DNA of 49,950 nt from the NCBI GenBank assembly GCA_002868945.1, contig PKTX01000003.1, positions 1 through 49,950 of the forward strand. The letters run 5' to 3'. Below the pieces are notes generated by a model. That model had not been told where the DNA came from. It was given only the letters and a program-made list of their open reading frames with translations, and searched no databases. Position 1 is the stretch's first letter. Every line of letters begins with the position of its first letter. The translations under genes were made by a program, and so were the position numbers. This stretch comes from Desulfobulbaceae bacterium. Lineage in GTDB: Bacteria > Desulfobacterota > Desulfobulbia > Desulfobulbales > SURF-16. Below are positions 9,236-18,216 of this stretch, in pieces.

Positions 9236-10165
9236 ATGGCTGACACATCATCCAATATGTTTGGTTACGATAAAAACCCAAGCAATATTATTCCCACCAA
9301 ATATACACTGGACTCAAAAATCAAATTTCGCTGCCACCCCGGTGTCTCCTGTTTCACGGCGTGCTGCGGTAATATTGATATAATTTTGACTCCCTTTGAC
9401 ATTCTCAGGCTGCGCAGGCTGCTCAACATTACATCCGATGAGCTCCTGCTGCGCTATACCACACCGACCTATATAGAAAAAACCGACATGCCGGGCGTCA
9501 AGATCCTCCTGGACGAGGAGGGGCGTTGCCCCTTTGTCACGGACCAGGGCTGTACCATCTATGAAGAACGCCCCTCTGCCTGCCGCTACTACCCCGTTGG
9601 TATGGCCAATTTTCATCAGGCCGGTGACGAAGGCGCTGATGCTGAAAAGTTTTTCTTCGTGGTTAAGGAACCGCACTGCAAGGGCCATGAGGAAGACAAG
9701 GAGTGGACCATCCGCGAATGGCGGGCCGACCAGGGCGTGGATCTCTGTGATGAGATGAACAACGAATGGATGCAGCTTGTCATGCGCCGCAAATCCTATG
9801 GTTTCCAGGCCAACCTCAGCGAGCAGGGCCAGAAGATGTTCTTCATGGTCTCCACCAATCTTGAAAAATTCAAATCCTTTGTCTTTGAGTCATCCTTTCT
9901 CGACACCTACGAGATTGATGACGAAACCCTGGAAAAGATCAAAAACGATGATGTCGAATTGATGTTCTTCGGCTTCACCTATCTGGCCGGCGCCCTTTTT
10001 GGGGCCAAGACCTTAAAGATCAAAAAGGAGAAGATCCAGGCCAAGGTTCAAGAGATAAAGGCCAGCCAGGGCGACCGTGAAAAGGAGGCGGAAAAGGTCT
10101 ATGAGCAGTTGGTGGCCGACCGTGACGCCCTGATGCAGGAATTGCAAAGCGACAATAAAAAATAG
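9236..10165 (+). CDS. YkgJ-family cysteine-cluster protein
   Basis: 309 aa. The N-terminal half matches the YkgJ/CxxCxxCC zinc- or iron-chelating family: FRCHPGVSCFTACCGN near residue 32, then CPFVTDQGCTIYEERPSACRYYPVG near residue 100, and another Cys in PHCKG. The C-terminal ~100 residues are charged and probably helical (KIKKEKIQAKVQEIKAS..), without recognised motifs. The biochemical role of the family is unknown; metal binding is the usual inference. It has an AGAGG site before the ATG, stands alone on the plus strand and ends in its own terminator. The 290 bp between the apr promoter and this start hold AT-rich sequence with a TTGACA at 9087 but no convincing -10. Confidence 0.85.
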   Translation: MADTSSNMFGYDKNPSNIIPTKYTLDSKIKFRCHPGVSCFTACCGNIDIILTPFDILRLRRLLNITSDELLLRYTTPTYIEKTDMPGVKILLDEEGRCPFVTDQGCTIYEERPSACRYYPVGMANFHQAGDEGADAEKFFFVVKEPHCKGHEEDKEWTIREWRADQGVDLCDEMNNEWMQLVMRRKSYGFQANLSEQGQKMFFMVSTNLEKFKSFVFESSFLDTYEIDDETLEKIKNDDVELMFFGFTYLAGALFGAKTLKIKKEKIQAKVQEIKASQGDREKEAEKVYEQLVADRDALMQELQSDNKK

Positions 10166-10189
10166 ATCTCCTGCCCTCCCCCTCTCCAT

Positions 10190-10230
10190 AAAAAAAGAGG
10201 CTGTCCCAAAAGGGGCAGCCTCTTTTTTTA
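10190..10230 (+). terminator. Rho-independent terminator after the YkgJ-family gene
   Basis: GAGGCTGTCCC pairs with GGGGCAGCCTC around AAAA (10197-10222), followed by TTTTTTT on the plus strand. Confidence 0.93.
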
Positions 10231-10232
10231 TG

Positions 10233-10383
10233 CTTCAAGGTTCAAGGCGCAAGGCAACGTTTCCCCAACAGGCCGGAATGCAGAGGGTCGGCGAAAGTCA
10301 GAACGACTGATTTTCTTTTCAGCCTTTCTGCTGCCTCCTGACTCCTGACTCCTGACTCCTGAATTCTGAATTCTGAATTCTTT
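10233..10383. repeat. Seven-base tandem repeats
   Basis: Two heptad patterns lie downstream of the terminator. A short CAAGGTT/CAAGGCG run is at 10237-10257. From about 10335 to 10381, four copies of a CTCCTGA-like heptad grade into three copies of ATTCTGA. Related heptads recur at 23212-23249, 43751-43778 and 48942-49220. No coding potential is seen. Confidence 0.8.
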
Positions 10384-10481
10384 TTACCGTCTTTTGACTC
10401 GTTGCATGTCGGAGAGTTGTCCAGTGCTAGCCATTACGGCACGATAAAGCGTGCGTTATGGCAATGGAAATCTGGAGGCTG

Positions 10482-11918
10482 CTATTTTCTTGCCACGGGA
10501 AAGGCAAGGGTAAAGGTCGTACCCCGTCCCTCGTTGCTCTCTACGGTAATCTCGGCGTGGTGCTGCTCAACGATATTTTTGACAATGGCCAATCCCAAAC
10601 CGGTTCCGCGGCTCTTGGTGGTAAAAAAAGGGTTAAAGGCCTGCTCCACGGCCTTGGCATCCATACCGCAGCCCTGATCAGCGATCTCAACCAGCAACCT
10701 GTGGCCATGCAAGCGGCTGGTGATGCGCACCTCGCCGCCCTGCGGCATGGCCTGGGCCCCATTGACCACTATATTCATAACCGCCTGATAGAGCTGATCA
10801 TAATCCCCCATAATCCAGGGCAGATTATCGGCAAGATTCAGCCTGACGGTCACGCCGCGTTTGGCCAGATTCGCCCCCATAAAGGAAGAGGCCTTGCGGA
10901 TGATATCATTAATGGCCACGTTTTTAAGCTTGGGGGAGCGCGGTCGGGCAAAGTCGAGAAATTCGCGGACAATGCCGTCGAGCCGGGTTGTCTCATCAAT
11001 GATAATGGTGGCCAGATGCTCCTTGCCCGGCGCCACCTTGGCGATACGCTTGCCGAGAATTTCCGCGGTGGAGTGGATAATACCCAAGGGGTTTTTGATC
11101 TCGTGGGAAACCGAGGCCACCATCTTACCCAGGGAGGCCAGGCGCTGATTGGCGTTCAATTTTTCTTCCAGCCGCCGGCGTTCCCTGGCCCGCTCTTCAA
11201 TGATCAGATCGGCCCGATGGACGATCATGGACAAGACCCCGAAGAGGGCCGCCATGATGACGATGGAGGTGATCAGAATGGTCCCTTGCAGATTGATCAG
11301 TGCCTCCAGGTCATCGGAGAGGTCCTGAACAATCTCAATAACCCCCATCACCGATTCATCCACACTAAAGGGTCTTTCCTTGCGCAAGGGGATGGAGGTC
11401 TTGATGATACAGGAGACATCCGGACTGCCGGGCAACAGATTGAGCAGGGAACCGCGCACCTCAAAGCTCGAGGTACTCTCGCCCTCTATGGCCAGGTCAT
11501 AGCCTTCGCCGGCCAGGCCTTTTTTCCCCATCCTGTCGCTATTGGTGGAATAGGAGACAATATTTTCCTTTTTGGAATAGATGGTCACCGACTTGATATT
11601 GACACCATGGGTGGCATTGCGAACAATATCATCAAGCTTTTTAAACTGACGCGGATCCTGCACGGCGATCTGCCGGTTCTGCAGGGCCAGAGGCAGAACA
11701 AACTGCTGAAAAATCTGGTGGCTGAGATTCTTGGCCAGAACAAGATTATACTCCTTACTGCGATCCAGGAGGGCCTTGGTGGTGTAATTGGAGATAACCC
11801 AGGCCAGCACCAGGGTGGTTACGATCACCACCCCGATGGAGGTATAGGAAAAAAATTTCACCAGGCGGAAGGGCTTCGAGCCCGCCTGCTCTTCCTGGTC
11901 GCTCTTCAGATCAGTCAC
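10482..11918 (-). CDS. Membrane sensor histidine kinase
   Basis: 478 aa from a GTG start at 11918. A first membrane helix near residues 22-45 and a second near 200-225 (LINLQGTILITSIVIMAALF) bracket a periplasmic sensor region. Then come a HisKA domain with phosphoacceptor His in SVSHEIKNPLG and a HATPase domain with DQGCGM (G1), FFTTKSRGTGLGLAI (G2) and a final strand. The GTG overlaps the end of the radical SAM gene by 8 bp (GTGACTGA) and has GGAG 6 nt upstream, so the two are translationally coupled. The frame extends upstream to 12173, but that part lies inside the neighbouring gene and is not a credible N-terminus. No response regulator is adjacent; the signal is unknown. Confidence 0.9.
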   Translation of the reverse strand: MTDLKSDQEEQAGSKPFRLVKFFSYTSIGVVIVTTLVLAWVISNYTTKALLDRSKEYNLVLAKNLSHQIFQQFVLPLALQNRQIAVQDPRQFKKLDDIVRNATHGVNIKSVTIYSKKENIVSYSTNSDRMGKKGLAGEGYDLAIEGESTSSFEVRGSLLNLLPGSPDVSCIIKTSIPLRKERPFSVDESVMGVIEIVQDLSDDLEALINLQGTILITSIVIMAALFGVLSMIVHRADLIIEERARERRRLEEKLNANQRLASLGKMVASVSHEIKNPLGIIHSTAEILGKRIAKVAPGKEHLATIIIDETTRLDGIVREFLDFARPRSPKLKNVAINDIIRKASSFMGANLAKRGVTVRLNLADNLPWIMGDYDQLYQAVMNIVVNGAQAMPQGGEVRITSRLHGHRLLVEIADQGCGMDAKAVEQAFNPFFTTKSRGTGLGLAIVKNIVEQHHAEITVESNEGRGTTFTLAFPVARK

Positions 11919-13611
11919 CGCATACTCCACAGCGCCGGCAGCGTATCGTGTCACACGGCCGGGTAGTTTTTTCAGCAAGGGCCTTGCCATATTCCTGCCA
12001 CAGGTAGTCATCGACCATGCCGTGGTCAACAACCTGCCAACAGAATCTCTCATCCCGACCACGGGCCCGGACAATGGCCAGGGGGTCGATTCCGTGACCC
12101 TTGAGAACCTGACGCCAGTTGCGACCGGTCTGGGCCATGTCCAGCAGGGCATATGCCAAACGGCGATCACCACGGGCCAGTACCGCCTGAAAAAAGGCGT
12201 TATCCGGTTTGTCCACCTTCAATTTGACATTGGCAAGGGTCTTCAGCTCCCGACGAATGTACTTTATGCGTTCCTTCAAGGTTGCCACTCCGGCAAAGGC
12301 GGCGTATTGGAAAGGCGTGCACGCCTTTGGCACAAAGGAGTTGAGGCTGACGGTAATGGTGGCCAGGCGCCCCCGGGCCCGGCCCACCTCATCAATGGCG
12401 ACCTTGACCTCCTCCACCAACTCAACCAGGCTACCGAGATCTTCCCTGGTCTCGGTGGGCAGGCCAACCATAAAATAGAGCTTCAGATTGCTGACCCCTG
12501 CCTTCACCAGAATGCGGGCCGCCGTGATAATATCCTGCCGGGTGAGCCCCTTGTTGATCACCCGACGCAAGCGTTCCGAGGCACCATCCGGGGCAATGGC
12601 CGCACTTTTCAGCTTACTGCTCTCAAGCAGGGAAACCAGCTCATCCGTAAGGGCATCGGCCCGCAGTGAGGAAAAGGAAAGGGCGCAGCCCCGGCCCTCC
12701 AGAAAACGGGCCACTGCAGCCAGCTCATCGGCATGGGCCATCTCCATACCGAGCAGGCCCACCCGTGTGCAGCCGGCCGGCATCTCTTGCAGGGCCCTGA
12801 TGATGGCCTTGCTCCGCCACAGCCTGGGCGGTCGATAGACAAAACCGGCGGCGCAAAAACGACAGGCACGACTGCAACCCCGGCCAAGCTCGGCGAGGTA
12901 GAGGTCGGCAAACTCGGTGTTGGGGGTCAACAACTCGGAATGGCCGGCCTGCTCCGGGGCCGAACAGACCCTCTTTTCCACCGGCAGCAGTGCGCCGCCA
13001 GCCGCCTCCATTCCGGCAAAGTCGCCGCTGTCGTCATAGCGATAACGGTAGTTGGCCGGCACATAATAGCCGGGCCTGGCCGCATACTCCTGCAACACCA
13101 CGGTCGGCCAATCAGGCCGGTCAAAATCTACACCAGCGAGGCTTTCGAGCAGACCGGGCAACAGCACCTCGGCATCACCGACCGCATAGAGATCAATAAA
13201 AGGCGCCATGGGTTCGGGGTTGATAAAGGTGGCAACCCCACCAGCGATAAGCAGGGGCGGCCTGCCCCGCCGCTCTGCGGCAAGGGGTTCCACACCGGCC
13301 TGCAGCAACATCTTGATCAGGTTGAGAAAATCACTCTCAAAACTGAGACTGCAGAGGATGACAGGGAAATCGGTGAGCAGCCGCCCCGACTCCACCGACA
13401 CCGGCACGGCCCCCTTTTCCTCCGGCAGGAAGACGCGTTCACAGACAATATCAGGATGACCACCGGCAATCCGGTAGACCAGCTGCATGCCGAGATTGGA
13501 CATGGCCAGGTGGTAAACATTGGGGAAGAGCAGGGCAACGGGCACTTTACCCTTCCACTTCTTGATAATGGTGCCCCATTCCCGGGCAAGCAACTCGGCG
13601 GAGTTTTTCAT
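11911..13611 (-). CDS. Radical SAM protein with B12-binding-type N-terminal domain (TIGR03960-like)
   Basis: 566 aa. The N-terminal ~200 residues (VALLFPNVYHLAMSNLGMQL..) look like the B12-binding-type domain found before many radical SAM modules. The radical SAM cluster motif CSRACRFC is in YLAELGRGCSRACRFCAAGF near residue 240. GLPTE and later segments fit the Elp3/MiaB-type TIM barrel. The short C-terminal tail has a Cys-rich RCRRCGVCGD end, which may bind metal. The TIGR03960-like family has no settled substrate, and the DUF2344 partner is not adjacent here. It starts after the ftsZ terminator and overlaps the downstream histidine kinase by 8 bp. Confidence 0.85.
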   Translation of the reverse strand: MKNSAELLAREWGTIIKKWKGKVPVALLFPNVYHLAMSNLGMQLVYRIAGGHPDIVCERVFLPEEKGAVPVSVESGRLLTDFPVILCSLSFESDFLNLIKMLLQAGVEPLAAERRGRPPLLIAGGVATFINPEPMAPFIDLYAVGDAEVLLPGLLESLAGVDFDRPDWPTVVLQEYAARPGYYVPANYRYRYDDSGDFAGMEAAGGALLPVEKRVCSAPEQAGHSELLTPNTEFADLYLAELGRGCSRACRFCAAGFVYRPPRLWRSKAIIRALQEMPAGCTRVGLLGMEMAHADELAAVARFLEGRGCALSFSSLRADALTDELVSLLESSKLKSAAIAPDGASERLRRVINKGLTRQDIITAARILVKAGVSNLKLYFMVGLPTETREDLGSLVELVEEVKVAIDEVGRARGRLATITVSLNSFVPKACTPFQYAAFAGVATLKERIKYIRRELKTLANVKLKVDKPDNAFFQAVLARGDRRLAYALLDMAQTGRNWRQVLKGHGIDPLAIVRARGRDERFCWQVVDHGMVDDYLWQEYGKALAEKTTRPCDTIRCRRCGVCGD

Positions 13612-13627
13612 AGATCAAAGAGTACCA

Positions 13628-13682
13628 TAAAAAAGCCACAAGGCCCACGAAGAGAGAGGGGTATCTCCGGGGCCTTGTGGCT
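13628..13682 (-). terminator. Rho-independent terminator after ftsZ (end of dcw cluster)
   Basis: GCCACAAGGCCC and GGGCCTTGTGGC pair across a ~24-nt loop; on the minus strand the stem is followed by TTTTTT. It lies just beyond the ftsZ stop and before the radical SAM gene, marking the 3' end of the dcw transcription unit. Confidence 0.85.
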
Positions 13683-13752
13683 TCAAGGGACAAGGACGCA
13701 TGGGCACGGCCCAGGCTAGCCCCACGCACCTGCAGGGCAGCAATACAAAAGG

Positions 13753-14931
13753 TTAATTGGCATTCTTCCTTATCCAGGCGGGCACATCCAGGGTCTCCTC
13801 GTCCAGGGGATTAACATCTGCGCCGAAGAGACTGGCCTGCTTCATCTGGTTCAGATGGCCGGAATGAAACGAGGGGGCATTATCCGTCTCATTGCGATAA
13901 TAGCGATCAGGCCGGTTGTCACCGTTGGCCACAAGGGGCGTTACCTCGGCCAGGGGAGCCAGTTTATTCTCCTCCTTGATGCCGGTGGCAACCACGGTCA
14001 CCCGCATCTCATCACCGGCATTCTCGTCAAAGATAACACCCATGATGATATTGGCATCCTCATGCACCTCGTTCTGGATACGGCTGGTGACCTCGGTGAC
14101 CTCATGCATGGCCAGTGAATCCTGACGGGCCGTCATATTGACCAGGACACCGCGTGCCCCCTGGATGGAGACATCCTTGAGCAGCGGGCTTTCAATGGCC
14201 TGCTTTACCGCCTCCTTGGCCCGGTTGTCGCCGCTACTGGAGCCGGAGCCCATCAGGGCGGTGCCCATCTCATTCATCACCGCGCAGACATCGGCAAAAT
14301 CGGGATTGATATAGCCGTCCATATTGATGAGATCGGTGATACCCTTGATCGCCTTGACCAGGACATCATCCACCATCTTCATGGAGTCCATGAACATGGT
14401 GGACTTCTGGGACAGGGCCAGGACCCGGTCATTGGGAATGGTGATAATGGTATCAACATTTTCCTTGAGTTCATCCCAACCCGCCTCCGCCTTTTTCATG
14501 CGGGCCTTGCCCTCAAAGGTAAAGGGCTTGGTAACAACCGCCACGGTAAGGGCGCCGACCTCCTTGGCGATCCGTGCGATAATGGGCGCGGCGCCGGTAC
14601 CGGTACCGCCGCCCAGACCGGCTGCCACAAAGACCATCTCCGAATCCTTCAGGGCCTCGCGGATGACGTCACGACTCTCCTCGGCGGATAGACGGCCAAT
14701 CTCGGGATTGGCGCCGGCGCCGCGCCCCTTACTGGTCTCCACGCCGAGCTGGATCTGGACATCGGCCCGCGATCGCTCCAAGGCCTGGACATCGGTATTG
14801 CCGGAGATAAACTCAACGCCGGTGATGCCGTTTTCCACCATGGTGTTCACGGCATTTCCGCCGCCGCCGCCGACGCCGAACACCTTGATGCGGGCTCGAC
14901 CTTCTATTGTTGCCATTTTAAAATCTGCCAT
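13753..14931 (-). CDS. ftsZ: Cell division protein FtsZ
   Basis: 392 aa tubulin-like GTPase that forms the division ring. The GTP-binding signature GGGTGTG is at residues 107-113, with the N-terminal VGGGGGNAVN loop at about 20-29 and the T7-loop NPDFADVCAVM near residue 207. The C-terminal end LDVPAWIRKNAN is the conserved peptide that binds FtsA and other partners. The ATG at 14931 is preceded by GAGGGG. It is the last gene of the dcw cluster, 113 bp after ftsA, and ends before a terminator. It looks fully functional. Confidence 0.98.
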   Translation of the reverse strand: MADFKMATIEGRARIKVFGVGGGGGNAVNTMVENGITGVEFISGNTDVQALERSRADVQIQLGVETSKGRGAGANPEIGRLSAEESRDVIREALKDSEMVFVAAGLGGGTGTGAAPIIARIAKEVGALTVAVVTKPFTFEGKARMKKAEAGWDELKENVDTIITIPNDRVLALSQKSTMFMDSMKMVDDVLVKAIKGITDLINMDGYINPDFADVCAVMNEMGTALMGSGSSSGDNRAKEAVKQAIESPLLKDVSIQGARGVLVNMTARQDSLAMHEVTEVTSRIQNEVHEDANIIMGVIFDENAGDEMRVTVVATGIKEENKLAPLAEVTPLVANGDNRPDRYYRNETDNAPSFHSGHLNQMKQASLFGADVNPLDEETLDVPAWIRKNAN

Positions 14932-15044
14932 AATCTACACCCCTCATGAGTCGCCTTGTTCACACATTGCTACGTTCAGTCATCTTTTTTACTTGTCTTA
15001 CCGCCAAATCACCGGGCTGCCGCGTCCTCCCCAGGGACGCCGCC

Positions 15045-16316
15045 CTACATGACACGCTTGAAAAAACTCTTTATCTTTTTACTGATCTTGCCCAGCATGG
15101 GACCGTTGTCCACCAGGAACTGGCCCGGTTCATGCTTGGCGCCATAGAGCAGAAGGCCGACACCTGTGGCACATTGCGGTGTGTTGACCAGATCGGTGAC
15201 GCCGCCCACATGGCGCGGATAGCCGATACGTACCGGCATATCAAAAATCTGCTCGGCCAGGTCGACCATGTGGGCCAGCAGCGAGCTGCCGCCGGTCATG
15301 ACAATGCCGGCATGCACCTTGCTTTTCACCTTGTTGTCAATCATCTGCTGATTGATCAGGGTCAGCATCTCCTCCACCCGGGGTTCAAGGATCTCACCCA
15401 TAACGCGCTGGGAGAGCTTGCGTGGTTTCTTTTCCCCCACTGACGGCACCTCGATGACCTGATCCTTGTCAATGAGCGATGCAATGGCGCAGCCATACTT
15501 CTCTTTGAGGCGCTCCGCGTCCTGAAGCGGCGTACGCAGCCCATGGGACAGGTCATTGGTGAGATTGTCGCCGCCGATACCCAGCACAAAGGTCTGCCGG
15601 ATGCAATTGTCGGCAAACACGGCCAGATCACTGGTGCCGCCGCCTATATCAAGCAATCCGACACCGAGTTCCTGTTCCTCCTCGGTCAAAACGGCATGGG
15701 CCGAGGCCACCGGCTCCAACACCACATCATCAACATCCAGACCCGCCTTGTTGCAGCATTTGACAATGTTATGGATGGCTGTGGCCGAACCGGTGACGAT
15801 ATGCACCTCGGCCTCCAGCCGCACCCCGGCCATACCGAGGGGATCCTGAATGCCGCCCTGGCCGTCGACAATAAACTCCTGGGGCAGGACATGGAGCACC
15901 TCCTGTTCCTGGGTGAGAGGAATGGCCTTGGCGTTTTCCACCACCCTGGCAATATCATCCTGGCTGATTTCATGATTTTTGAGGGCGATAACCCCGTCAC
16001 TGTTGACCCCCTTGACATGGGAGCCGGCAATGCCCACGAACACCGAAGAGATCTGACAGCCGGCCATGACCTCCGCCTCTTTGACGGAACGCTTAATGGA
16101 GTTGACCGTTGCCTCGATGTTGACCACCACCCCTTTGCGCATGCCGATGGAGGGATGCACGCCAATGCCGATGATGTCCACCTGATCAGGGAACACTTCC
16201 CCGACAATGGTACAGATCTTGGTGGTGCCGATATCCAGCCCCACCACTATTTCGCCCCGTTTTCTTTCCTGGCCCGTCGGCTTTGTCACTTTCTTCTCTT
16301 TCTCTTTTTTTGGCAT
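15045..16316 (-). CDS. ftsA: Cell division protein FtsA
   Basis: 423 aa actin-fold ATPase that tethers FtsZ to the membrane. The phosphate-1 motif VVGLDIGTTKICTIVGE is near residue 25, the LLDIGGGTSDLAVF phosphate-2 motif is near 215, and the adenosine motif GIVMTGGSSLL is near 340. The C-terminus ends ISKKIKSFFKRVM, a basic amphipathic helix of the membrane-targeting type. It lies 30 bp downstream of ftsQ in the same operon. Confidence 0.97.
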   Translation of the reverse strand: MPKKEKEKKVTKPTGQERKRGEIVVGLDIGTTKICTIVGEVFPDQVDIIGIGVHPSIGMRKGVVVNIEATVNSIKRSVKEAEVMAGCQISSVFVGIAGSHVKGVNSDGVIALKNHEISQDDIARVVENAKAIPLTQEQEVLHVLPQEFIVDGQGGIQDPLGMAGVRLEAEVHIVTGSATAIHNIVKCCNKAGLDVDDVVLEPVASAHAVLTEEEQELGVGLLDIGGGTSDLAVFADNCIRQTFVLGIGGDNLTNDLSHGLRTPLQDAERLKEKYGCAIASLIDKDQVIEVPSVGEKKPRKLSQRVMGEILEPRVEEMLTLINQQMIDNKVKSKVHAGIVMTGGSSLLAHMVDLAEQIFDMPVRIGYPRHVGGVTDLVNTPQCATGVGLLLYGAKHEPGQFLVDNGPMLGKISKKIKSFFKRVM

Positions 16317-16346
16317 AATTGCTACCGTGCTCTGCTTTTGCCAGAG

Positions 16347-17150
16347 TTAGCCGTTAAACTTCACAAGAACACGGCCTTCCAGATATTCCATATCAATGGA
16401 GGCCACCGTGCTGAATTTTTTCTTCTTATAGAGCCAGGCAAGCACCCTGGTTAAGCGCTTGTATTTTGTCCACATCTTGTCCCGCCCCAAAACCACGGGG
16501 AAGGGATTGTCGGCCAGAAAGAGGGTCATCGCCCCACTCTGGTCCAGCACAATCTGCGAGATATTCTGTTTGGGCAGATCAGGATTGCCATGGCTGGCGT
16601 AGCGCAGCATGTCCAGGGGCCCCTTCATGGTTTGCTGATCAGCCAGCATCTTCTCTTCAGGCACCTGCAGGACCGGATAATCAAGATCATCGCCGGCAGT
16701 AACCGGTGCAAAAATCCGACCCCTGCCGTCCATGTAGGACAACAGGCCGTTCACACTGATCATGGCAGCGGGTTTGCGTTCATTAACCACCAGGACAATA
16801 GTGTTGGGCCATTTTTTATGGACCTCCACGCCATCTATCCAGCCCGTCTTCCGCAGGGCCGCCTCAACCTCCTTTTTGCGGATCGCCACCAGGTTGCTCT
16901 TGTTGTCCAGGCGGGCCAGGCTGGCGACCTCTTCGGCGGAAAAGCGACTGGAACCCTCCACAACAATGGATTCCAGCTGAAAAAAAGAGCTGTGGCTGAC
17001 ACCGACATAGATCCCCCAGCCCACCATAAAGAGTAACCCCACGGCCAGGGCAAGTCCGGCGATAAGGGCATAGAGTTGGCGACGTTCGGAACGCTGGTCC
17101 GCCATTTTCTTCTGCAGGGGTGAAGAGTAGCCCCCCCTTCTCTTTTTCAT
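16347..17150 (-). CDS. ftsQ: Cell division protein FtsQ
   Basis: 267 aa bitopic divisome protein. It has a short basic cytoplasmic N-terminus, one membrane helix near residues 26-50 (LYALIAGLALAVGLLFMVGW) and then a POTRA domain (FQLESIVVEGSSRFSAEEVASL). The FtsQ domain follows, with NERKPAAMI and YPVLQVP segments. The ATG at 17150 overlaps the murB stop by one base (TGATG), indicating translational coupling; a TTG one codon upstream is less likely. FtsQ normally bridges FtsA/FtsZ to FtsB-FtsL and the FtsWI synthase, which is notable because FtsI here is degenerate. Confidence 0.93.
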   Translation of the reverse strand: MKKRRGGYSSPLQKKMADQRSERRQLYALIAGLALAVGLLFMVGWGIYVGVSHSSFFQLESIVVEGSSRFSAEEVASLARLDNKSNLVAIRKKEVEAALRKTGWIDGVEVHKKWPNTIVLVVNERKPAAMISVNGLLSYMDGRGRIFAPVTAGDDLDYPVLQVPEEKMLADQQTMKGPLDMLRYASHGNPDLPKQNISQIVLDQSGAMTLFLADNPFPVVLGRDKMWTKYKRLTRVLAWLYKKKKFSTVASIDMEYLEGRVLVKFNG

Positions 17151-18151
17151 CAATTTCCACCCGCAAAGCCAAGCAATCGCACTTCAGGTTCCAACAACAC
17201 GCCAAACTTCTCATTGACCGTGCTCTGCACCAGGTGCATGAGACGGACAAGATCATGGGCCGTGGCGCTGCCGGTATTAATCAGAAAATTGCCGTGCTTC
17301 TCTGAGACCATGGCACCGCCCAGCCGCTTGCCCTTGAGACCGGCCAGCTCGATAAGCTCGCCGGCGCTCCTGCCCTGGGGCGGATTTTTAAAAAAAGAAC
17401 CGCAACTTGCCTCCTGGGGCTGCTGCTTCATGCGGGCAGCCACCACCTTACGGCACTTTTCTTTTATGGCTGCCTTATCACCCCGCTGCAAACCGAAGAC
17501 ACCGGCCACAGCGATCAGACCGGCATCCTCGCCCCAGGAACGGTAGCCATAGTGCAGCTGGCCGGCTTCCTTGTCACAACACTCGCCATATTCATCCATC
17601 ACCGTTATGGAGCGTATCACCTGGGAAATATCACCGCCCCAAGCCCCGGCATTCATAACCAGAGCGCCACCGACGCTGCCGGGGATACCTGCGGCAAACT
17701 CCAGGCCGCTTAAGCCCTGCTCCGCACACCAATTCACCAGACGCGCCAAGCTGCAGCCCGCCTCCACCCGAACGTCCACCAGGCCATCCTTCTCCCCCAC
17801 CACCTCAATAGTGGCAAAGCGCTTGCCAAAGATCAGGGTGATGCCCTTGAGCCCCTCATCCGCCACGAGAATGTTGGAGCCGCCACCCACCAGACGCCAG
17901 GGAATATTCAGCCGCCGGATTCCCTTGAGCAGCAGGCTGAGCTCCCTGACACTGGCGGGCCAGATAATCGCCTCGGCGCAGCCCCCCACCCCGTAGCTGG
18001 TGAACTTGGCCATGTCCTGATTCCAAAGGACCTCGCCCAGCCAGAAATCGATCATCTCGTCGTTAAAATAATCAGCCCAGGCCGGCCGCGTCTCTGCCGC
18101 CGCCTCAACCGCCATATTCTCTTGCCATGTTGTCATTGCCACCGCTGCCAT
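17150..18151 (-). CDS. murB: UDP-N-acetylenolpyruvoylglucosamine reductase
   Basis: 333 aa FAD enzyme that reduces UDP-GlcNAc-enolpyruvate to UDP-MurNAc. The FAD_binding_4 domain shows TSYGVGGCAEAIIWP, LVGGGSNILVADEGLKG and GIPGSVGGALVMNAGAWG; the C-terminal MurB domain has GSFFKNP and KGKRLGGAMVSEKHGNFLIN. The catalytic Ser lies in CGSFFKNP. The ATG at 18151 has GGGGAGG five bases upstream; a longer frame from 18202 lacks a ribosome binding site. The stop overlaps the ftsQ start by one base. Confidence 0.96.
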   Translation of the reverse strand: MAAVAMTTWQENMAVEAAAETRPAWADYFNDEMIDFWLGEVLWNQDMAKFTSYGVGGCAEAIIWPASVRELSLLLKGIRRLNIPWRLVGGGSNILVADEGLKGITLIFGKRFATIEVVGEKDGLVDVRVEAGCSLARLVNWCAEQGLSGLEFAAGIPGSVGGALVMNAGAWGGDISQVIRSITVMDEYGECCDKEAGQLHYGYRSWGEDAGLIAVAGVFGLQRGDKAAIKEKCRKVVAARMKQQPQEASCGSFFKNPPQGRSAGELIELAGLKGKRLGGAMVSEKHGNFLINTGSATAHDLVRLMHLVQSTVNEKFGVLLEPEVRLLGFAGGN

Positions 18152-18216
18152 GCTGCCTCCCCTTCTTTGCCACGCTGAACCTCTACTGCCACCTGGGACC
18201 ATACGCCGTCGGCGCC

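Noticed and set aside
10335-10381. Possible CRISPR-like repeat array
   Set aside because: Units are only seven bases without spacers, so this is a simple tandem repeat.
10458-11966. Long plus-strand open frame opposite the histidine kinase
   Set aside because: Antisense shadow; no domain pattern and no ribosome binding site, while the minus-strand protein has clear kinase motifs.
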